Part shown: positions 1 to 6,614 of the stretch, in pieces
How positions within the stretch are numbered: position 1 is the first letter of the stretch
Layout: each line of letters starts with the position of its first letter
From: Thiomicrorhabdus sp.
GTDB lineage: Bacteria > Pseudomonadota > Gammaproteobacteria > Thiomicrospirales > Thiomicrospiraceae
Length of the DNA stretch: 7,250 nucleotides
NCBI GenBank assembly: GCA_021648185.1
Contig: JAKITH010000054.1
Coordinates: forward strand, 1-7,250
Reading direction: 5' to 3'
Translations under genes and position numbers: made by a program
The notes under the pieces: generated by a model
The model's database searches: none
Told to the model about the DNA's origin: nothing
What the model saw: only the letters and a program-made list of their open reading frames with translations

Positions 1-1
1 A

Positions 2-268
2 ATTCCCAATAAACGCGGAGCGCGTGTGCAACCTAAATATGTAACGTTGTATATTTCAGGAGGGCGCAAAGATAAAGTGCGCAAGGGCGATGTACTGGGT
101 GCCATTACCAAAACCGCAGGGGTAGAAGGAAAACACATCGGTAAAATTGATGTGGTCGATCACTCAACCTATGTGGCTGTGGAGCCTGAATATGCACATC
201 AAGTGGTGAGCAAGCTTAATCAAGGTAAAATTAAAGGCCGCAAGTTTAAGGTTGGGCGTTTGGTTTAA
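2..268 (+). CDS. dbpA: ATP-dependent RNA helicase DbpA, C-terminal fragment (5' end outside window)
   Basis: The reading frame is open from base 2 to the TAA at 266-268, with no start needed inside the window; an internal GTG at 26 is not the real start. The 88 visible residues are the RNA-binding domain that follows the two helicase core domains in DbpA. Recognisable family signatures are YISGGRKDKVRKGDVLGAI, then GVEGKHIGKIDV, then YVAVEPEYAHQVV and the closing GKIKGRKFKVGRLV. From knowledge of E. coli DbpA, this RRM-like domain binds hairpin 92 of 23S rRNA and directs the DEAD-box helicase to large-subunit assembly in the cytoplasm. The helicase motifs (Walker A, DEAD, SAT) lie upstream of the window and cannot be checked. 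The next gene starts 11 bases downstream on the same strand, so co-transcription is likely. Confidence is high for DbpA over other DEAD-box helicases because this C-terminal domain is DbpA-specific in style. Confidence 0.93.
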   Translation: MPNKRGARVQPKYVTLYISGGRKDKVRKGDVLGAITKTAGVEGKHIGKIDVVDHSTYVAVEPEYAHQVVSKLNQGKIKGRKFKVGRLV

Positions 269-272
269 GGAG
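267..272 (+). promoter_or_regulatory. Shine-Dalgarno of the sensor kinase, overlapping the dbpA stop codon
   Basis: AAGGAG lies 7 bases before the ATG at 280 and shares two bases with the dbpA stop codon TAA (266-268). This strong site fixes the kinase start at 280. It also implies that ribosomes terminating on dbpA sit on the kinase initiation site, which allows translational coupling. There is no room for a separate promoter or terminator in the 11-base gap. Confidence 0.85.
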
Positions 273-279
273 TAGGTGC

Positions 280-2844
280 ATGACGTTTTTATCTCACCCC
301 CAAAATAGACTCATTATTTGCATAGTGGTTTTTTTGGCGGGTGTTTTAATGACGGAGTTACGCCATGTAAATCTTCATAAACAAGAAATTAAAGCGCTGG
401 AAAACCATTTTAATGAGTACTCATTGCAAGCGTATTTAGCACTGAAGCGTGGATTACAGCAAGAGGTTAACCGTTTAAAAAGCTTAGCGACCGTTTTTGA
501 TGTGGAAGAAAGTGTCTCTAGAGAGCTGTTTGATAAGTATGCCCAAGTGGTTGTTAGCACGGGGGTTTCAGTTCAATCTTTGCAGTGGATACCTATCGTG
601 AAGGGTATTGATAGAGCAAAGTTTGAACAGAATATTCAAGCAGAGGGTTTTGAAAGTTTTACCATTAAGTCGATTCAAAATGACGAGTTTATTCCAGCGA
701 AAGAGGCCTATGAATATGCCGTGGTGAACTATATCTACCCTTTTGAAGGCAATAAAGTGGCTCTGGGGTTGGACGTTTATTCTTCTCAAAATCAGAAAAA
801 TGGCTTGCTGTGGGCTGCGAGCTCAGGAAAAATGATCGCCTCCCCTCCCGTTAAGCTGGTACAAGCACCGATGCAAAGTCCTTCTGTGATTTTGTCATAC
901 CCTATTTATAACTCAAGTAAGGATATTCAAGGTTATGTAACCCTTGTGTTAAATATAGATTTTTTCTGGAAAACTGTACTCCGTTCAATGGGAACGGATG
1001 CCAGTTTACATTATCGATTATATGATCAAGATGTAAAAGATCTCCCCTATTTAACGTCTGTTAAAGAGAGCTTAGATAAGGGGGGGGAGCTTTTTCGATC
1101 ACATACCTTTTTAATTCCCATAGGGGAGCGCTCATGGCAGTTTCAGGTAATGGGCGATCTTACTCAGTTGTCTGAATATAAAAGCTATGGTCAAGATGAA
1201 CATTTTGTTTACTTTATTTGGGGGGGGAGCTTAAGTGCGTTATTTGCAATATTTGTTTTTATTTGGTTGAAATTAGCCCATGAAAAGCAGATAGCATTGC
1301 ACAAACTGAAAGCGCAAGAGCAACGTTATCGAGCGTTGTTTGAACAGAGTTCCAATGCGTTTTATTTATTGGATTATGAGGGTAATATTTTAGATGTAAA
1401 CTCAGAAAGTATTCATTTAATGGGGTATTCTAAAACACAGTTTTTAGCCATGAATTTTTCAGAAATTGATTCTAATTACGCTTTGGATAAACTGGAGCAA
1501 ATATGCGACCTTAAAACACAAGCCAGTAAGTGTTTCTTTGAAAGTCACCATCAGCGCCAAGACGGACGTTTTATCCCTGTTGAGGTGAGTGTGAGTCAGT
1601 GTACGATTAACTCAGAATTTTTTATTAGTTTGTTTGTTCGAGATTTAACGGTACGTTTAAGCTATCAAGAGCTTGAGCAAGCGGTAGATCAATCAATGAA
1701 AGCACTGGAAGCGCAAAAAAAGGCATTTCAAACGGTGTTTGAAAAATCCGCAGACGGTATCTTTATCACCGAAGGACGGCATGTGGTTAACTGCAATGAA
1801 GCCACATTAAAAATATTTGGTTACGCCTCTAAAGAAGCGCTTTTATCGCATCCTAATCGAGTATTTGCGCCAAAGTATCAGCCCGATGGCGAACTCTCTT
1901 ACCGTAAAGGAAATCGAATGTTAGCAATCTGTCATGAACAGGGATTTCATCGTTATGAGTGGGTAAATAGACGCTCAAACGGAGAGCTGTTTTGGTCAGA
2001 TGTGGTACTGACCTCCATTGAGTACTACGGAAAACCCGTGATTCATATTGCCTTTCGTGACATTACGCAACGTAAAAAACTGGAAGCCGAAGCGATGGCT
2101 GCCAAAGAGACGGCAGTTCAAGCGAACTTGGCAAAATCGGAATTTTTGGCGAACATTTCACACGAAATTCGTACGCCATTGCATGGGATTTTAGGCTATG
2201 CGCAAATGGGCAGTACTCGTATAGAGTCTTTAAACCAAGAAAAATTGAAACGTTACTTTGATACGATTCACAGCAGTGGACAACGTTTATTGGTGTTGTT
2301 AAATGATGTATTAGATTCTGCAAAACTGGAGTCTGGGCTTATGAAGTTTCAGTTTCAAGTTCAAGATATCAGTGTGGTGATTGCGCAGTGTATTCGTGAG
2401 CAAGAAGCATTACTAAGTACTAAGCAGAATGTAATTGTATTTTCAGGGTTTGCACGGACGGCTTATTTCGATAACATTCGACTGGCGCAAGTGTTGAGTA
2501 ATCTGATCAGTAATGCCATTCGTTTCTCTCCAGAAAGGGGAGAAATTTTAATTCAGACCGAACAGGTTGGAGAACATGAAATAAGCGTCTCGATTATGGA
2601 TGAAGGGCCAGGGTTTGATTCCGATGAGATGCAACATGTATTTGAACACTTTGTACAAGGGCAAAAAAACAATCACTTGGCGGATGGAACAGGGTTAGGG
2701 TTGGCCATCAGCCGTGAAATTATCCAGGCACACCATGGTCGTATTTGGGTTGAAAATCGTTTGAAAAGCAGTCAAGTTATAGGTGGTAGTGTGCACTTTA
2801 CGTTAATGGTCGATAAAAAATCGTGGTCAAACAATGCTGGCTAA
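280..2844 (+). CDS. Membrane-bound CHASE-PAS-PAS sensor histidine kinase
   Basis: An 854-residue sensor that autophosphorylates on histidine and should pass phosphate to the receiver encoded next door. Domains in order: transmembrane segment about 11-25; periplasmic CHASE domain about 68-270, with the typical LGLDV element at 162-166; second transmembrane segment about 309-331; a coiled linker; PAS about 347-457 (ends FVRDLT); PAS about 481-597 (ends IAFRDIT); HisKA with the H-box SHEIRTPLHG and phospho-acceptor His628; HATPase_c with N-box residues Asn741 and Asn745, G1 box DEGPGF 774-779 and G2 box GTGLGL 803-808. All catalytic boxes are intact, and there is no fused receiver. CHASE domains bind small extracellular ligands such as cytokinins in plants; the ligand here is unknown. 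The ATG at 280 has a strong Shine-Dalgarno, and the gene overlaps the following regulator by 11 bases. Two G8 runs (1080-1087, 1220-1227) sit in the CHASE-to-TM2 region and could be slippage-prone. No specific named orthologue is recognised. Confidence 0.95.
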   Translation: MTFLSHPQNRLIICIVVFLAGVLMTELRHVNLHKQEIKALENHFNEYSLQAYLALKRGLQQEVNRLKSLATVFDVEESVSRELFDKYAQVVVSTGVSVQSLQWIPIVKGIDRAKFEQNIQAEGFESFTIKSIQNDEFIPAKEAYEYAVVNYIYPFEGNKVALGLDVYSSQNQKNGLLWAASSGKMIASPPVKLVQAPMQSPSVILSYPIYNSSKDIQGYVTLVLNIDFFWKTVLRSMGTDASLHYRLYDQDVKDLPYLTSVKESLDKGGELFRSHTFLIPIGERSWQFQVMGDLTQLSEYKSYGQDEHFVYFIWGGSLSALFAIFVFIWLKLAHEKQIALHKLKAQEQRYRALFEQSSNAFYLLDYEGNILDVNSESIHLMGYSKTQFLAMNFSEIDSNYALDKLEQICDLKTQASKCFFESHHQRQDGRFIPVEVSVSQCTINSEFFISLFVRDLTVRLSYQELEQAVDQSMKALEAQKKAFQTVFEKSADGIFITEGRHVVNCNEATLKIFGYASKEALLSHPNRVFAPKYQPDGELSYRKGNRMLAICHEQGFHRYEWVNRRSNGELFWSDVVLTSIEYYGKPVIHIAFRDITQRKKLEAEAMAAKETAVQANLAKSEFLANISHEIRTPLHGILGYAQMGSTRIESLNQEKLKRYFDTIHSSGQRLLVLLNDVLDSAKLESGLMKFQFQVQDISVVIAQCIREQEALLSTKQNVIVFSGFARTAYFDNIRLAQVLSNLISNAIRFSPERGEILIQTEQVGEHEISVSIMDEGPGFDSDEMQHVFEHFVQGQKNNHLADGTGLGLAISREIIQAHHGRIWVENRLKSSQVIGGSVHFTLMVDKKSWSNNAG
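1080..1087 (+). repeat. G8 homopolymer tract inside the kinase gene, first copy
   Basis: Eight consecutive G bases spanning codons AAG-GGG-GGG-GAG (Lys-Gly-Gly-Glu, about residues 267-270) at the C-terminal end of the periplasmic CHASE region. Adding one G leads to a TGA at 1173-1175. Losing one G leads to a TAA about 12 codons downstream. Either change removes the second membrane segment and the whole kinase core. The 13-mer GGGGGGGGAGCTT recurs at 1220. Confidence 0.9.
1220..1227 (+). repeat. G8 homopolymer tract inside the kinase gene, second copy
   Basis: Eight consecutive G bases in TGG-GGG-GGG-AGC (Trp-Gly-Gly-Ser, about residues 314-317) within the second membrane segment. It is followed by AGCTT, as in the first copy. 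Loss of one G gives GGA-GCT-TAA, an almost immediate stop. Gain of one G gives a TGA about 20 codons on. The tract is read in a different frame from the copy at 1080, so the repeat is at DNA level and not protein level. Confidence 0.9.
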
Positions 2845-3982
2845 TCTAACAGATACACAACAAAAACCGTATATTTTAGCGGTGGACGATGAACCGATTA
2901 ATCGCCTTTTATTAGAAGATTTGATTGAATCACGTTATGAACTTAACGTGGTCGATAGTGGACAGGCGTGTTTAGCATCGGTAAAAGAGCGATTGCCGGA
3001 ACTTATTTTATTGGACATCAGCATGCCTAATATGGATGGCTTTGAAGTCTGTCGTTTGTTAAAGCAAGACCCAGTAATGGGTAGCGTCCCCATTATTTTT
3101 TTAACCGCACGAATCAGCATTGAAGACGAGCGCAAGGGATTGCTATTGGGGGCGGTGGATTACATTACCAAGCCTTTTTCAGAGTCCATATTACTGGCGC
3201 GTATTGAGACCCATGTTGAGTTAAACCGAACGCACACGCTATTGGAACAGAGTTATGCTTCGGTTAAAAAAGATCAAGATTATATTGAATACATTATGCA
3301 GACTATGAGAGAAGATGAGCGCTTTAGTGCAGATAGTCTTGCCATGGCCATTTCACCGGTAGAACGTAGTAATGGTGATATTGTACTGTCGGCATTGGCT
3401 CCCAACGGACACCGTCATTTGTTAATTGGTGACTTTACTGGGCATGGACTTTCTGCCGCGATTGCAGGGCCATTGGTAAGTTCGCTGTTTTATATTCAAA
3501 CGGAGCAGGGAATATCACTTGATCGAATCATAGAACGCATTAATTTAGAACTGTTTTATAAGTTGCCTGCGGAAGTGTTTATGGCGGCGGTTTGGCTGGA
3601 TTGGAACCCTCAAACCAATCAAGTCACCTTGTGGAATTGTGGCATGCCTCCCGTATTGCATTTTAGGGGGGGAGAGAAAATAGCACAATATGATTCCGTA
3701 TTTTTACCATTAGGTATACAGGCGTGCTTAATTGAGTGCATGCCACCAAGCCAAATCATTTCGTGTCGTTCAAACGATACCTTATTTGGGTATTCGGACG
3801 GTGTGCTGGATGTGCGTGATGCATCAGGTGACCTCTATGGTCAACCACGACTGGAAGCCTTACTGCATCAAGTCGTGGTATTTTCCAAAGAGGTGGCAAC
3901 GGTTGTGACTGCACTGGAGGATTACGCCAATGGCACAGAGATTAAAGACGATATTACCTTGGTTCAGTTAACGATTTCTTAG
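2834..3982 (+). CDS. Response regulator: receiver fused to SpoIIE/PP2C-type serine phosphatase
   Basis: A 382-residue cytoplasmic regulator. Residues about 12-130 form a complete receiver: acidic pocket Asp18-Asp19, phospho-acceptor Asp61 in LILLDISMPNMDG, Thr91 and Lys113 (TKPF). A helical, probably coiled-coil, linker spans about 128-165. The rest is a SpoIIE-like PPM phosphatase with its metal-binding acidic residues in place: Asp182 (SNGDIV), Asp200 (IGDFTGHGLSAAI), Asp322 (YSDGV) and Asp372/373 (DDITLV). Family members dephosphorylate serine on STAS-domain anti-sigma antagonists, or otherwise control partner-switching modules; that target is inferred and no STAS gene is visible. Unlike HsbR-type proteins it has no C-terminal HATPase kinase domain. 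The ATG overlaps the kinase stop by 11 bases and has no clear Shine-Dalgarno, so coupled translation is likely. Its 3' end overlaps convergent ppsA by 29 bases, and a G7 tract lies at 3666-3672. Confidence 0.94.
   Translation: MLANLTDTQQKPYILAVDDEPINRLLLEDLIESRYELNVVDSGQACLASVKERLPELILLDISMPNMDGFEVCRLLKQDPVMGSVPIIFLTARISIEDERKGLLLGAVDYITKPFSESILLARIETHVELNRTHTLLEQSYASVKKDQDYIEYIMQTMREDERFSADSLAMAISPVERSNGDIVLSALAPNGHRHLLIGDFTGHGLSAAIAGPLVSSLFYIQTEQGISLDRIIERINLELFYKLPAEVFMAAVWLDWNPQTNQVTLWNCGMPPVLHFRGGEKIAQYDSVFLPLGIQACLIECMPPSQIISCRSNDTLFGYSDGVLDVRDASGDLYGQPRLEALLHQVVVFSKEVATVVTALEDYANGTEIKDDITLVQLTIS
3666..3672 (+). repeat. G7 homopolymer tract inside the phosphatase domain
   Basis: Seven G bases in AGG-GGG-GGA-GAG (Arg-Gly-Gly-Glu) between the two halves of the PP2C metal site. 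Gain of one G reaches a TGA within about ten codons, and loss of one G reaches a TAG after about five. Either would delete Asp322 and Asp372/373 and inactivate the phosphatase while leaving the receiver intact. Confidence 0.88.
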
Positions 3983-6413
3983 CGTTCTTTGAAGTCATTC
4001 GATTTTCAACTTCCAACACCAATTGACTGGTTTTTAACAAGCTGTCGGGCGTTAAGCTTAACGAGTCCACGCCTAACTCGACAAAAAACTGTGCCATTTC
4101 AGGATAGTCCGAAGGGGCTTGCCCACAGACCCCGCTGTGCAATCCATTGCGTTTTGCGCCTTCAATGGCCCATCGAATCATTTTTTTGACGCCCTCGTCA
4201 CGTTCATCGTAGTTATAGGCCACCAGTTCAGAGTCACGATCCACGCCTAAGATCAGTTGTGTTAAATCATTGGTGCCAATGGACATACCGTCAAAGTAGG
4301 GGGCAAAGGCGTCAATTTGCAAAATATTATTAGGGATTTCACACATCATATAGAGCTTTAACCCATTTTCGCCACGGTGCAGACCGTATTTGGCGAGGGT
4401 CTGAATGACTTGTTTGGCCTCGTCCACACGGCGAACAAAAGGCACCATAATGATTAAATTGGTCAATCCCATCTGTTCACGCACTTTTTTGATTGCCAAA
4501 CACTCCAGCTCAAAGGCGGGTTCAAACTGCTTTGAACTATAGCGTGATGCTCCTCTAAAGCCAATCATAGGGTTCTCCTCTTTGGGTTCAAATGCTTTTC
4601 CGCCCAGTAAGTTGGCGTACTCATTGGATTTAAAGTCAGAGAGGCGAACAATCACTGGTTTGGGGTAAAAAGCGGCGGTAATGGTGCCTATCCCTTCAGC
4701 GAGTTTTTGAATAAAAAAATCACGTCCAGAAGGGCTGTTTTTGATTAACTGGGTGATCTTTTTTTGTATTTTACGGCTAGTAAGCTTTTCGGGGTACAAC
4801 AATGCAAGTGGGTGTGCTTTGATGGATTCATTAATAATAAATTCCATGCGAACCAACCCTACGCCATCATTAGGTAAAAAGCTGGTTTGAAAGGCTAAAT
4901 CAGGATTACCAAGGGTGAGCATCATCTCTGTTTTAGGCGATTTAAGCTGGCTTAAATCGGTTTCAACCACATTGAATGGAACCTTACCAAGGTAGATCGT
5001 TCCCGTTTCTCCTTGGTCACAAGAGACGGTGACCATTGGATTATCTTGTAGTTTGAGGGTGGCATCGCCACACCCCACAATGGCTGGGATTCCCAGCTCT
5101 CGGGCAATGATGGCCGCATGGCAGGTACGCCCCCCGCGATTGGTGACAATCGCAGAGGCCAGTTTCATGATCGGTTCCCAGTCGGGGGTCGTAATATCGG
5201 AGACCAGAATCTCTCCCGGTTTAAATTGATGAATATCATTGACACTTTCAATCACATGGGCTTGACCTTGTGCCACTTTTTGGCCAACGGATCGGCCTTG
5301 TACCAGTATTTTGCTGTCCGGTGTTGGCTCTATTTGGTAGGTTTTAAATATCGTATTGCTGGCTTGTGAGGTCACGGTTTCTGGCCGAGCTTGAACAATG
5401 TAAAGCGCTCCGTTTTCACCGTCTTTAGCCCACTCAATGTCCATCGGTTTTTGGTAGCCCGCCTGTTTAGAGTAGTGCTGTTCGATTCGAATGGCGTAGT
5501 CGGCTAAGGTAAGCACCTCTTTGTCGGTTAAGCAAAAGACTTGCTGTTCTTTTTGAGGGGTGGGGATATTAATCACAGGGCTTTTCGTGGTGTCTTTGGC
5601 GTACACCATTTTGATTTTTTTCTCGCCTAAATGGCGCTTTAAGATACAACGATACCCCTGTTCAAAGGTTGGTTTGTGTACATAAAACTCGTCGGGTTCC
5701 ACGGCACCTTGCACCACGTTTTCGCCTAAGCCATAAGCACCTGTAATAAATACGCTGTCTTTAAAACCGGTTTCGGTGTCAATTGAAAACATGACTCCTG
5801 AGGCCGCTTGATCGGAACGCACCATTTTTTGTACCCCAATGGATAAGCCCACCGAAAAATGATCAAATCCATGGTCAATACGATAGTGAATGGCGCGGTC
5901 GGTAAACAGACTGGCAAAACAACGTTTACAGGCATTTAACAGGGCGCACTCTCCCGTTACATTTAAATAAGTATCTTGTTGACCCGCAAAACTGGCGGTG
6001 GGCAGGTCTTCGGCAGTGGCCGAGCTTCGAATCGCCAAGCTAATGTCATCCTCAAAACCGGCTTTGAGCTGCTGATAGGCTTGTAAAATCTCTTGTTCGA
6101 GTTGATCTGAAAAGGGGGCGTTAAAAATTAAGGTTCGGGCTTGATTGCCTCGTTTGGCCAGCTCAACCATGTCGTCTTCATCAAAATCATCCAATATATG
6201 GTGCAACGGCTCCCAAAGTTGGTTATCGCTAAGATGGGTTCGGTACGCTTGTGCGGTAATGGCAAACCCATTTGGTACCAAAATACCGTGTGGGGTTAAG
6301 GCTTGGTACATCTCTCCTAACGAGGCGTTTTTTCCCCCGACAGTGGGAATGTCTTCAATTGAAATCTCATTAAAAAACTTGATAAACGCAACGGGTTGAT
6401 TTGACGTGATCAT
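3954..6413 (-). CDS. ppsA: Phosphoenolpyruvate synthase (pyruvate, water dikinase)
   Basis: Converts pyruvate, ATP and water to PEP, AMP and phosphate for gluconeogenesis in the cytoplasm. The 819-residue product (E. coli PpsA has 792) has all three family modules. The ATP/pyruvate-binding N-domain, about 12-352, carries VGGKNASLGE 25-34, AIRSSATAEDLP from 127 with Arg129, and VQARPE 340-345. The swivelling domain has GGRTCHAAIIARELGIPAIVG with catalytic His432. The C-terminal barrel has Arg522 (RMEF), IGFRGASRY, GTNDLTQ 713-719 and Cys763 in GVCGQ. Thr430, two residues before His432, corresponds to the residue phosphorylated by the PpsR regulatory kinase in E. coli; no ppsR gene is in the window. 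The ATG at 6413 is chosen because AAGGAG lies 7 bases upstream; an in-frame TTG at 6449 would add 12 residues across a C9 run and has poor signals. The last roughly 14 residues exceed the usual family end and create the overlap with the phosphatase gene. Confidence 0.96.
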   Translation of the reverse strand: MITSNQPVAFIKFFNEISIEDIPTVGGKNASLGEMYQALTPHGILVPNGFAITAQAYRTHLSDNQLWEPLHHILDDFDEDDMVELAKRGNQARTLIFNAPFSDQLEQEILQAYQQLKAGFEDDISLAIRSSATAEDLPTASFAGQQDTYLNVTGECALLNACKRCFASLFTDRAIHYRIDHGFDHFSVGLSIGVQKMVRSDQAASGVMFSIDTETGFKDSVFITGAYGLGENVVQGAVEPDEFYVHKPTFEQGYRCILKRHLGEKKIKMVYAKDTTKSPVINIPTPQKEQQVFCLTDKEVLTLADYAIRIEQHYSKQAGYQKPMDIEWAKDGENGALYIVQARPETVTSQASNTIFKTYQIEPTPDSKILVQGRSVGQKVAQGQAHVIESVNDIHQFKPGEILVSDITTPDWEPIMKLASAIVTNRGGRTCHAAIIARELGIPAIVGCGDATLKLQDNPMVTVSCDQGETGTIYLGKVPFNVVETDLSQLKSPKTEMMLTLGNPDLAFQTSFLPNDGVGLVRMEFIINESIKAHPLALLYPEKLTSRKIQKKITQLIKNSPSGRDFFIQKLAEGIGTITAAFYPKPVIVRLSDFKSNEYANLLGGKAFEPKEENPMIGFRGASRYSSKQFEPAFELECLAIKKVREQMGLTNLIIMVPFVRRVDEAKQVIQTLAKYGLHRGENGLKLYMMCEIPNNILQIDAFAPYFDGMSIGTNDLTQLILGVDRDSELVAYNYDERDEGVKKMIRWAIEGAKRNGLHSGVCGQAPSDYPEMAQFFVELGVDSLSLTPDSLLKTSQLVLEVENRMTSKNAKKSLTEPR

Positions 6414-6420
6414 ATTAAAA

Positions 6421-6426
6421 CTCCTT
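6421..6426 (-). promoter_or_regulatory. Shine-Dalgarno of ppsA
   Basis: Read on the minus strand this is AAGGAG, 7 bases before the ATG at 6413-6411, and it decides that start over the upstream in-frame TTG. Immediately 5' on the mRNA is a run of nine C preceded by CTCC-type sequence that could pair weakly with GGAG, so the run lies where it could influence access to the site. Confidence 0.85.
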
Positions 6427-6427
6427 A

Positions 6428-6436
6428 GGGGGGGGG
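6428..6436 (-). repeat. C9 (G9 on + strand) homopolymer in the ppsA leader
   Basis: Nine consecutive G on the + strand, read as C9 on the ppsA mRNA, one base upstream of the Shine-Dalgarno. It is the longest G/C run in the window and is flanked by an AT-only-core palindrome, GAAAATTTTC (6438-6447). Tract length would alter leader length and possible CTCC/GGAG pairing but not the ppsA reading frame if translation begins at 6413. Confidence 0.9.
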
Positions 6437-6533
6437 AGAAAATTTTCAAAACCTTAAAAGTGGATATTTATCTCTCTATAGTAGAGTTTTTTAGACTCAA
6501 TTGGTATTGGTTTTAATGAATTTTTGACGAGAT

Positions 6534-6549
6534 ATAAGTAAATACTTAT
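6534..6549. promoter_or_regulatory. Perfect inverted repeat ATAAGTA-aa-TACTTAT, candidate operator
   Basis: Two perfect 7-base arms are separated by 2 bases. Each arm fits the NarL/NarP heptamer TACYYMT or its complement, and the 2-base spacing is that of NarL 7-2-7 sites, but the arm order is the reverse of the usual one. Hexamers resembling -35 elements flank it on both strands: TTGACG at 6524-6529 (+), and TTGAAT on the minus strand at 6568-6563 with a possible -10 TATTTA at 6544-6539. A shared operator for the divergent genes is therefore plausible. The regulator is not identified. Confidence 0.45.
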
Positions 6550-6569
6550 GTGTTATTAAAAGATTCAAT

Positions 6570-6607
6570 AAAGGCATCGCTTTTAATTTAAAAATAAGCA
6601 TGCCTTT
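6570..6607. repeat. Stem-loop with 12-bp stem and one bulge
   Basis: AAAGGCAT pairs with ATGCCTTT, and, after a bulged C at 6578, GCTT pairs with AAGC, closing a 13-base AT-rich loop. There is no T-run directly after it on either strand, so it is not a textbook intrinsic terminator. It could be a structured leader element, part of a small RNA, or a protein-binding dyad. Confidence 0.55.
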
Positions 6608-6614
6608 CCATAAA

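Noticed and set aside
26..268. Independent 80-residue gene starting at GTG 26
   Set aside because: The frame is open to the window edge and the protein is the C-terminal RNA-binding domain of DbpA, so the GTG is an internal valine codon.
4050..4063. Perfect 14-base palindrome CGTTAAGCTTAACG inside ppsA
   Set aside because: It encodes conserved-looking C-terminal residues (Leu-Ser-Leu-Thr region), has no T-run, and lies well inside the gene; it is most simply a coding coincidence.
3954..4100. Intrinsic terminator between the convergent genes
   Set aside because: The genes overlap, and I see no GC-rich hairpin plus T-run on either strand here.
4952..5369. Small overlapping reading frames within ppsA and similar ones antisense to the kinase
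   Set aside because: They are shadows of strongly conserved coding sequence, with no Shine-Dalgarno of note and no recognisable domain.
6414..6449. Longer PpsA beginning at an in-frame TTG (6449), giving 831 residues
   Set aside because: The start is TTG with only a poorly spaced AAGG upstream, the added 12 residues are encoded by the C9 run, and a near-perfect Shine-Dalgarno precedes the ATG at 6413.
6557..6568. Cra/FruR-like site (minus-strand TGAATCTTTTAA) upstream of ppsA
   Set aside because: Only one half resembles the consensus and it is about 145 bases from the ppsA start; too degenerate to claim.
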